Position numbers and translations under genes: made by a program. A DNA stretch of 64,000 nucleotides, taken from NCBI RefSeq assembly GCF_002845275.2, contig NZ_CP088149.1:4336501-4400500 (forward strand), written 5' to 3'. The stretch's first letter is position 1. Every line of letters begins with the position of its first letter. Below the pieces are notes generated by a model that did no database searches, was not told where the DNA came from, and saw only the letters and a list, made by a program, of their open reading frames with translations. This stretch comes from Pseudomonas sp. S06B 330 (GTDB taxonomy: Bacteria > Pseudomonadota > Gammaproteobacteria > Pseudomonadales > Pseudomonadaceae). Below are positions 58,952 through 64,000 of this stretch, in pieces.

Positions 58952-59040
58952 CTAGGCTCTGTATGAAAAGTTTTGAGACGAAGGTCAGGCTGTTTCAACG
59001 CAGCATCACCGAGTATCAAGGCTTTTCGTACAGCGCCTAG
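58952..59040. mobile_element. MITE-like element with inverted ends
   Basis: An 89-bp segment bounded by imperfect terminal inverted repeats: CTAGGCTCTGTATGAAAAG at the left, and on the opposite strand from the right end CTAGGCGCTGTACGAAAAG. About 20 of the outer 24 bases agree. Both ends carry CTAG, which fits the 4-bp YTAR target duplication of IS5-group elements. No room for a transposase. It lies between ada and the DUF2790 gene. Confidence 0.55.
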
Positions 59041-59049
59041 GTGCGGCAC

Positions 59050-59307
59050 TCAGCCGTTGGTGCACCCATTACCCATGGCGCGATACTCAAGGGTATGGCG
59101 CTGACCTTGGTGGTCTTCATACACCATGGTTGCCGGCACTACTTCACAGACATTAGGAATAGTCGACAAACTGATCACCTTGGCAATATCCAAGTTGGTC
59201 GAATAATCATACTGTTCAACCACTGCCTGAGCACTGGCAAGTTTAACTTCATCTGCAAGCGCAAAAGAAGAAACACCGACAAGCGCAAGAACAAGTAAAC
59301 TTTTCAT
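59050..59307 (-). CDS. DUF2790 periplasmic small protein
   Basis: An 85-residue secreted protein with signal peptide (MKSLLVLALVGVSSFALA) and the DUF2790 pattern: LDIAKVISLSTIPNVCEVVP, then MVYEDHQGQRHTLEYRAMGNGC. The two cysteines (PNVCEV and GNGCTNG) are conserved in the family and likely paired. DUF2790 proteins are numerous in Pseudomonas and stress- or metal-responsive in some cases, but their role is unknown. The stop codon is 10 bp from the MITE-like element. Confidence 0.82.
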   Translation of the reverse strand: MKSLLVLALVGVSSFALADEVKLASAQAVVEQYDYSTNLDIAKVISLSTIPNVCEVVPATMVYEDHQGQRHTLEYRAMGNGCTNG

Positions 59308-59591
59308 GATAATAAGCCTGCAAAGCAATCAAACTAATCGATTGACTTCATTGGCCAGGGCTGGCGCGGAGAAGTTGTTACATCAATACGACGACATAAC
59401 ACGAAGTACCGATCCCACTGTTAGTTTTTTGCGGGGACAGACATAGTTTACAAGTTGCCCGACGGGGTTAAATCCCTACTCCGGACAATCACTGTTACCA
59501 AAACCGTAACAATACCTCCAGACTGTCACCCTCGACAGACGCCACGCGTCGGTGTAAAAGCCCGGACCAGAGCCTCTGCTGGACCGACTCC
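59308..59591. other. Divergent spacer between DUF2790 and GNAT genes
   Basis: A 284-bp AT-richer gene-free region holding both promoters. It contains a short dyad TGTTAC (59493-59498) / GTAACA (59506-59511), which could be an operator. Nothing else is recognised. Confidence 0.4.
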
Positions 59592-60044
59592 GTGAACGCC
59601 TTACGCTACTGCCCGCTAACCGACGCCGAACGGCCGCTATTGAATAAATTCTACAAAAGCCAGGGTTCGCCTATGCGCGCGGCCGCTCAAGCGCAGCTCT
59701 GGGTCGCCCGGGCCGAGGAAATCGTAGCGGCGTTATGCTTGAGCCCACAGGCCGACGGCTATTGGCTGACCGGGTTATGGGTGGCTGAACGCTGCCGAGG
59801 GCAACAGATTGCCCGGCAGTTGATTGAGGCTGCGCTGCAACGCAATGACGGGACTATCTGGTTGTTCTGCCATCCTGACCTGACGCACTTCTACCAACAG
59901 CAAGGGTTCAGCCCTTGCCCAGGCCCGCCCGCTGCATTGGCCGAGCGCCTGGCTCGTTACCAACGCAGCAAACCGCTACTGGCAATGTTCCGACCTCAGT
60001 CGTCGCTGGCCGGATCCAGCCCAGGAAACAGCACCTCGGTGTAG
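59592..60044 (+). CDS. GNAT-family N-acetyltransferase
   Basis: A 150-residue GNAT-fold protein. The acetyl-CoA-binding motif A is seen in [20 protein letters not shown] (about residues 57-76), and motif B in [11 protein letters not shown] (about 100-110). The substrate is not known. It starts with a GTG (CTCCGTGAACGCC). Its last 49 bp overlap the convergent peptide deformylase gene. Confidence 0.75.
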   Translation: MNALRYCPLTDAERPLLNKFYKSQGSPMRAAAQAQLWVARAEEIVAALCLSPQADGYWLTGLWVAERCRGQQIARQLIEAALQRNDGTIWLFCHPDLTHFYQQQGFSPCPGPPAALAERLARYQRSKPLLAMFRPQSSLAGSSPGNSTSV

Positions 60045-60535
60045 CCAAACTTACTAAAGTCATGGATCCGCGAAGGGTACAGGCGCCCGATCAGGTGATC
60101 GCATTCATGCTGCACCACCCGCGCATGAAAGCCTTCGGCGAGGCGGTCAATCACCTGCCCCTGGGGATCGATGCCCTCATAGCGAATACGCCGAAAACGC
60201 GGCACCACACCGCGCAAGCCCGGCACCGACAGGCAACCTTCCCAGCCATCTTCGACTTCGCTGCCTAACGGTGTGATCAACGGGTTGAGCAAGATGGTGT
60301 GCGGCACCGGCTCGGCATCGGGGTAACGCTCGCTGCGTTCAAAGCCAAAAATCACCAACTGCAGATCAACACCAATCTGCGGCGCGGCCAGGCCAACGCC
60401 CCCGACATGGCGCATGGTCTCGAACATATCAGCAATCAACTGCTCCAGTTCGACACTGCCCACCAACTGCGGCGGAACCGGTGGGGCGATGCGCAACAAG
60501 CGCTCATCGCCCATTTTCAGGATGTCACGAATCAT
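59996..60535 (-). CDS. def: Peptide deformylase (second-type Def)
   Basis: A 179-residue metallohydrolase removing the formyl group from nascent proteins. All three motifs are present: [11 protein letters not shown] (about residue 43), [11 protein letters not shown] with the metal cysteine (about 98) and [11 protein letters not shown] with the two histidines and catalytic glutamate (about 142). It is not beside fmt, so it is probably an additional copy rather than the housekeeping gene. Its 5' end overlaps the YihY gene by 11 bp. Confidence 0.92.
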   Translation of the reverse strand: MIRDILKMGDERLLRIAPPVPPQLVGSVELEQLIADMFETMRHVGGVGLAAPQIGVDLQLVIFGFERSERYPDAEPVPHTILLNPLITPLGSEVEDGWEGCLSVPGLRGVVPRFRRIRYEGIDPQGQVIDRLAEGFHARVVQHECDHLIGRLYPSRIHDFSKFGYTEVLFPGLDPASDD

Positions 60536-61511
60536 GGGATGTGCGGCTCACGGGTTGATCTTCAGACAAGTCCGAGTGATCGTGCGAATGATCGCGCCCC
60601 AACCCGGACACATGTTTTTTCTCATGTTCAACGACCTGCTCACCGGCTTCTTTTTCACCGGGATTCTTGCCTTCGTTGGACATATGCTCAATCACTGCAT
60701 TCATTTCCGCCCCCAGCAACAGCACCGCGGCAGAAATATAAAAATACAACAGCAAGACAATAATCGCACCGATACTGCCATACATGGCATTGTAGTCAGC
60801 GAAGGTTTTGACGTAATAACCAAAGCCTAACGAGGCAACAATCCATACCACCACCGCCAATACCGACCCCGGTGTAATAAAGCGAAACTCCTGCTTAACA
60901 TCTGGCATCACATAGTAGATCAACGCCACCGCCACCATCATCAGAATAATGATCGCTGGCCAGCGCAATACCGTCCACAAGGTAACGATAAACTCCTGCA
61001 TACCAATCTGCGAGGCAATCCACTCCATGACTTGCGGCCCAAGCACCATCAACGCCGCCGCCGCCAACAGCATGCCGGCGATACCCACGGTATAAATGAC
61101 CGACAACGGAATGCGCTTCCACACTGGTCGGCCTTCGACCACATCGTAGGCCGCATTCATTGCGCTCATCATCAGCCGTACGCCCGCCGACGCAGTCCAC
61201 AAGGCAATGAAAATACCCACTGAAAGCAAGCCGCCCTTGGACTGCTGCAATTGATCAATCACCGGGTTGACCTGCTCCAAGGCCTGGGGTGGCAATACCA
61301 ACTCCGACTGCAGGCGTAACCACGAGAAAAAATCAGGCAGGTGCAGAAAGCCAATCAGCGCTATCAGGAACAGCAGGAAGGGAAACAGCGAGAACAGCAT
61401 CTGGTAAGCCAGTGCCGAGGCATAGGTCGACATCTCATCATCGAGAAACTCTTTGACAGTGCGCACCAGCACACGATGCAACGGCAAGCCGCGCAGGTCG
61501 GGGAAAATCAT
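60525..61511 (-). CDS. YihY/BrkB-family inner-membrane protein
   Basis: A 328-residue protein with about six membrane helices and YihY/UPF0761 landmarks: [20 protein letters not shown] (about residues 29-48), [17 protein letters not shown] (about 110), and [20 protein letters not shown] (about 240) followed by [13 protein letters not shown] hydrophilic histidine/aspartate-rich tail follows (DHSHDHSD). No transported substrate is established. The ATG at 61511 has AAGGAGACGCT before it. It overlaps def downstream by 11 bp, indicating one operon. Confidence 0.87.
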   Translation of the reverse strand: MIFPDLRGLPLHRVLVRTVKEFLDDEMSTYASALAYQMLFSLFPFLLFLIALIGFLHLPDFFSWLRLQSELVLPPQALEQVNPVIDQLQQSKGGLLSVGIFIALWTASAGVRLMMSAMNAAYDVVEGRPVWKRIPLSVIYTVGIAGMLLAAAALMVLGPQVMEWIASQIGMQEFIVTLWTVLRWPAIIILMMVAVALIYYVMPDVKQEFRFITPGSVLAVVVWIVASLGFGYYVKTFADYNAMYGSIGAIIVLLLYFYISAAVLLLGAEMNAVIEHMSNEGKNPGEKEAGEQVVEHEKKHVSGLGRDHSHDHSDLSEDQPVSRTSHDS

Positions 61512-61623
61512 AGCGTCTCCTTTCGCCGCTTGAGGGTCATGGGCAAGGCGTCTCATTAAGGTCTGCACTGAAGTCTAAACGACGTTCGACCCTAAGTTAC
61601 GATTGATTGCTGCAGATAGCACA

Positions 61624-61644
61624 ACGGCCACCTCAAGTGGCCGT
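61624..61644 (-). terminator. Terminator-like hairpin after the CsbD gene
   Basis: ACGGCCAC and GTGGCCGT pair perfectly across a 5-base loop, about 22 bp after the CsbD stop codon on the minus strand. No T-run follows. Confidence 0.45.
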
Positions 61645-61666
61645 CGTGACACTACACCTACAGCAA

Positions 61667-61846
61667 TCAAGGCTTTTTCAGAGCATCTTTGACCTTACCG
61701 ACCACTTGCTGGGCTTCACCTTTGCGTTCTTGCAGCTCACCCTCGGCGCGTAGCCGCTCATTGTCGGTGGCTTTACCGACGCCTTGCTTGATGTTCCCAA
61801 CCGCTTCGTTGGCCATGCCTTTGACTTTGTCTTTGGTGCCACTCAT
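61667..61846 (-). CDS. CsbD-like stress protein
   Basis: A 59-residue hydrophilic protein of the CsbD family (general stress, structure known but function not). It shows SGTKDKVKGMANEAVGNIKQ, then KATDNERLRAEGELQERKGE and VVGKVKDALKK, the full family. Rich in K/E and without cysteine or hydrophobic segments. The ATG at 61846 has CAGGAGAACTCCC before it; the frame upstream is not conserved sequence. Expression in stationary or osmotic stress is usual in the family. Confidence 0.9.
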   Translation of the reverse strand: MSGTKDKVKGMANEAVGNIKQGVGKATDNERLRAEGELQERKGEAQQVVGKVKDALKKP

Positions 61847-62076
61847 GGGAGTTCTCCTGAAGGGGAAAAACGGGTTGTCAGAGTCGACAGTCAGTGGACC
61901 GGTGGCCTTGTGCAGGAGTTTCAATTATTTGCCTGGCGGCAAAACTGCGGCCTAGTGGGGCGCTAGCGGTTTAATCATTGCGCAGCGTGACAAACGCTCA
62001 CCACACCGCCGCTTTATGTTTCCAGCCAATCCCAGCACAATGAGCGACCTTTCAAGCGTCACCCGTAGGAACCTGC

Positions 62077-62460
62077 ATGAAACTCGATAAACCCACCGCC
62101 ATTGCCCGTCGCAACCAGGAACTGGAAAGACCAGTACTTTCCAGCGACAACACCCTGTTTGCCGTGCTCGACACCAAGCGCAGCCTGTGGTGGTTTGATG
62201 TGCCGGTGAAGCTGGTACTGCGCAAAGACACGCCTGACTGGGTCAACCTGCTGCTGCACACGCCCGAGACCGATGAGCTGCAGCACTTGAAGGTGCCGGT
62301 GAACTTTCTGAAGGCCCATCTGGAGAAGATGGAAGTGCGCCACCCCGGCAAGCGGCGCTCGACCATCAGCCTGGCATTGAGCGCCGACCGCGACTCGATG
62401 CTCCAGGACCTGCGCCCAGGTGGCGAAAACCTGAGTTTTGCAGGCTTCAAGCAGGCCTGA
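62077..62460 (+). CDS. Hypothetical protein
   Basis: A 127-residue soluble protein, basic at the N-terminus (MKLDKPTAIARRNQELERP), with a central VLDTKRSLWWFDVPVKLVLR and a repeated-strand appearance that suggests a small beta-rich domain. I do not recognise the family. An AGGAA precedes the ATG. Its stop codon abuts the stop codon of the CvfB-like gene on the other strand (TGATCA). Confidence 0.65.
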   Translation: MKLDKPTAIARRNQELERPVLSSDNTLFAVLDTKRSLWWFDVPVKLVLRKDTPDWVNLLLHTPETDELQHLKVPVNFLKAHLEKMEVRHPGKRRSTISLALSADRDSMLQDLRPGGENLSFAGFKQA

Positions 62461-63297
62461 TCAGACCAGTTCGATGCGGTCAGCGTGGATGACGATACGG
62501 CCATCCTTGTACAAGGCACCGATGGCCTTCTTGAAGTTACCTTTGCTGACCCCGAACAGATCGCTGATCAGTTGCGGATCGCTCTTGTCGCTGACCGGTA
62601 GTACGCCGTTGGCGTCCTTGAGCTTGGCCAGGATCTTGTCGTTGAGGCTATTGGCAAGGTCCTGACCCATCGGCTGCAGGCTCAAGGCAATCTTGCCGTC
62701 GCTGCGCAGCTCCTTGATGTAACCTTTCTCCTGCTTGCCCGAACGCAGGAACTTGAACACCTCGTTCTTGTGGATCAAGCCCCAGTGCTTGTTGTTGATA
62801 ATCGCCTTGAAGCCCATCGGGGTTTCTTCGACCACCAGCAGATCAACTTCCTGACCGGTCGCGTAGTTGGCCGGCACCTTGTCCAGGTAGCGGTCCAGTC
62901 GCGCCGTGGCGGTGATCCGCCGGGTTCGCTTGTCCAGGTAGGCATGCACGACGCAGTACTCACCCTGACGCATCTGGCGCTTTTCTTCGGAGTACGGCAT
63001 CAACAGGTCCTTGGGCAGGCCCCAGTCGAGGAAGATGCCGATACTGTTGATTTCCTTGACCTTGAGGCTGGCGAATTCGCCGACCTGCAGTTTGGTCTTT
63101 TCGGTGGTGGCGATCAGCTTGTCTTCACTGTCCAGGTAGACAAAGACGTTCAGCCAATCTTCGACCTCGGTGGGCGTGTCCTTGGGGATGTAGCGGTTGG
63201 GCAGGAGGATTTCGCCATCCGCGCCGCCGTCCAGGTACAGGCCGAAGTCCGTGTGTTTCACGATTTGCAAACTGTTGTAACGCCCAACTAAAGCCAT
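62461..63297 (-). CDS. S1-domain RNA-binding protein, CvfB/YitL type
   Basis: A 278-residue protein with two or three S1-like domains and a C-terminal winged helix, as in CvfB of Staphylococcus and YitL of Bacillus. It has LVGRYNSLQIVKHTDFGLYL, then LKVKEINSIGIFLDWGLPKD, and at the end SDLFGVSKGNFKKAIGALYK, the winged helix. CvfB binds RNA and affects virulence gene expression in gram-positive bacteria; the role in Pseudomonas is unknown. The length equals the family. ATG at 63297 has an SD-like GAGGATTTTCGG before it. Confidence 0.85.
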   Translation of the reverse strand: MALVGRYNSLQIVKHTDFGLYLDGGADGEILLPNRYIPKDTPTEVEDWLNVFVYLDSEDKLIATTEKTKLQVGEFASLKVKEINSIGIFLDWGLPKDLLMPYSEEKRQMRQGEYCVVHAYLDKRTRRITATARLDRYLDKVPANYATGQEVDLLVVEETPMGFKAIINNKHWGLIHKNEVFKFLRSGKQEKGYIKELRSDGKIALSLQPMGQDLANSLNDKILAKLKDANGVLPVSDKSDPQLISDLFGVSKGNFKKAIGALYKDGRIVIHADRIELV

Positions 63298-63442
63298 TTC
63301 CGAAAATCCTCGTTGCGAGGTCGGCATTCTACACCTGAACCGGCAAAACCGCCCGGTCGCCGTTGCTTACCCATCGCTAAAAGGAACCCCGAGGGCTCAG
63401 GCTGTTCTATAAAGACATGCAAGCCTTTGCAAGGATTCGCTC

Positions 63443-64000
63443 ATGTACGCCTGCCTGCGCAAGTACCTGCGTCCCCTGCTACTGCTGGTGCTCTCGGCCC
63501 TGCTGGTGCTGTCCTGCAGCCGCATCGACCTGGCTTATCGCAACCTCGACGTGCTGGTGCCGTGGTCGCTCAACGACTACCTGAACATGAACCGCCAGCA
63601 GAAGACCTGGCTCAACCAGCGCCTCAAACAGCACCTGGCCTGGCATTGCCGCACACAACTGCCGGGGTACGTGGCCTGGATCGAAGAAGTCCGACAGATG
63701 GTCGCCAACGATCAGATCACCGAGCAGCAACTGCAAGTTCGCACGCAGGAGGCGAAACAGGCCATCGCCAAAGTGGCGGACCAGATCACCCCTTCTGCGG
63801 CGCAATTGCTGCGGGCGATGGACGATGAACAAGTGCGCGAGATGCGTCAGGCCTTCGCTGAGGACATTAGTGAGCGTCAGGCCAAGTATGTAGAGACGCC
63901 GCTGGCGCGGCAGATCGAGCGCCGTGCCGAGCGCATGGAAAAACGCCTGACCCCCTGGCTCGGCGAGCTGAGCGCGCAGCAACGGTTGCGAATCATGACC
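63443..64000 (+). CDS. DUF6279-type lipoprotein (N-terminal part, cut by window edge)
   Basis: The first 186 residues of a lipoprotein. The signal sequence (YLRPLLLLVLSALLVLS) ends in the lipobox LVLSC, so the protein is lipidated at about residue 25. The mature part starts SRIDLAYRNLDVLVPWSLND, as in DUF6279 proteins, and continues as charged helices rich in Q/R/E. The 3' end lies outside the window. Function unknown. Confidence 0.8.
   Translation, partial: MYACLRKYLRPLLLLVLSALLVLSCSRIDLAYRNLDVLVPWSLNDYLNMNRQQKTWLNQRLKQHLAWHCRTQLPGYVAWIEEVRQMVANDQITEQQLQVRTQEAKQAIAKVADQITPSAAQLLRAMDDEQVREMRQAFAEDISERQAKYVETPLARQIERRAERMEKRLTPWLGELSAQQRLRIMT

Noticed and set aside
59493..59511. TGTTAC/GTAACA dyad as a specific operator
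   Set aside because: Only six-base arms; too short to name a regulator or list as a separate feature.
1..64000. tRNA, rRNA, prophage, integrase and toxin-antitoxin genes
   Set aside because: None could be recognised on either strand.

Overview
The window is a stretch of a Pseudomonas chromosome, most likely from the P. putida group. The evidence is high-GC coding sequence, several interspersed REP-type palindromes, and gene orders typical of the genus (gbuR/gbuA/symporter; azoreductase/LysR/hydrolase/ppiA/ABC; fadD1/fadD2/lipase/phaJ1). I saw no prophage, integrase, CRISPR array, rRNA or tRNA gene. About 54 protein-coding genes can be supported. The first (recQ) and last (a DUF6279 lipoprotein) are cut by the window ends.

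Layout. 1-1.5 kb: recQ (partial), a YecA/UPF0149 protein and a DUF454 membrane protein. 1.65-15.6 kb: a LapA-type surface adhesion cassette. It holds a 2848-residue RTX adhesin on the minus strand and, divergently, its type I secretion system (TolC-like, ABC and HlyD-like proteins). The 518-bp divergent spacer carries a candidate FleQ box. REP-type elements lie at both ends of the cassette. 15.8-20.4 kb: a DTW tRNA-modification enzyme, the 4-guanidinobutyrate utilisation genes gbuR-gbuA-symporter, and a 41-residue PA1414-like small gene behind a perfect Anr/FNR box. 20.6-26.2 kb: two EamA transporters, small hypothetical genes, a DEAD-box RNA helicase and an MscS-type channel. 26.4-34.4 kb: azoR, a LysR/hydrolase/ppiA/ABC run, a FemAB-like acyltransferase, and an OprP/OprO-type porin with a Pho-box-like site. 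34.6-40.8 kb: a FabH2-like ketosynthase, an ECF sigma factor with zinc-finger anti-sigma factor, and hrpA. 41.2-43.9 kb: a gamma-glutamylpolyamine synthetase/oxidase pair. 44.0-49.4 kb: tandem acyl-CoA ligases fadD1 and fadD2, divergent from a lipase-like hydrolase and phaJ1. 49.4-53.5 kb: an ECF42-type sigma factor with its YciI partner, an AHSA1 protein, a SnoaL-like protein and a GyrI-like protein, divergent from an AraC regulator. 53.5-64 kb: a LysE exporter, a threonine-dehydratase-like enzyme divergent from a MocR regulator, an AlkA-like glycosylase and Ada, a short MITE-like element, a DUF2790 protein, a second-type peptide deformylase overlapping a YihY membrane protein, CsbD, and a CvfB-type RNA-binding protein.

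Functionally the region mixes accessory surface attachment (adhesin and dedicated exporter), nitrogen scavenging from guanidinobutyrate and polyamines, fatty-acid activation and routing toward hydroxyacyl-CoA, RNA helicases, and alkylation repair. The points most worth a second look are: an Ada protein that has lost three of its four N-terminal zinc ligands; the A-B-A-B amplification of a 726-bp adhesin repeat that also introduced the only cysteines in the protein; the PA1414-like gene with a perfect Anr box, at a locus known in P. aeruginosa for the SicX small RNA; and a perfect FleQ-like palindrome in front of the secretion operon.
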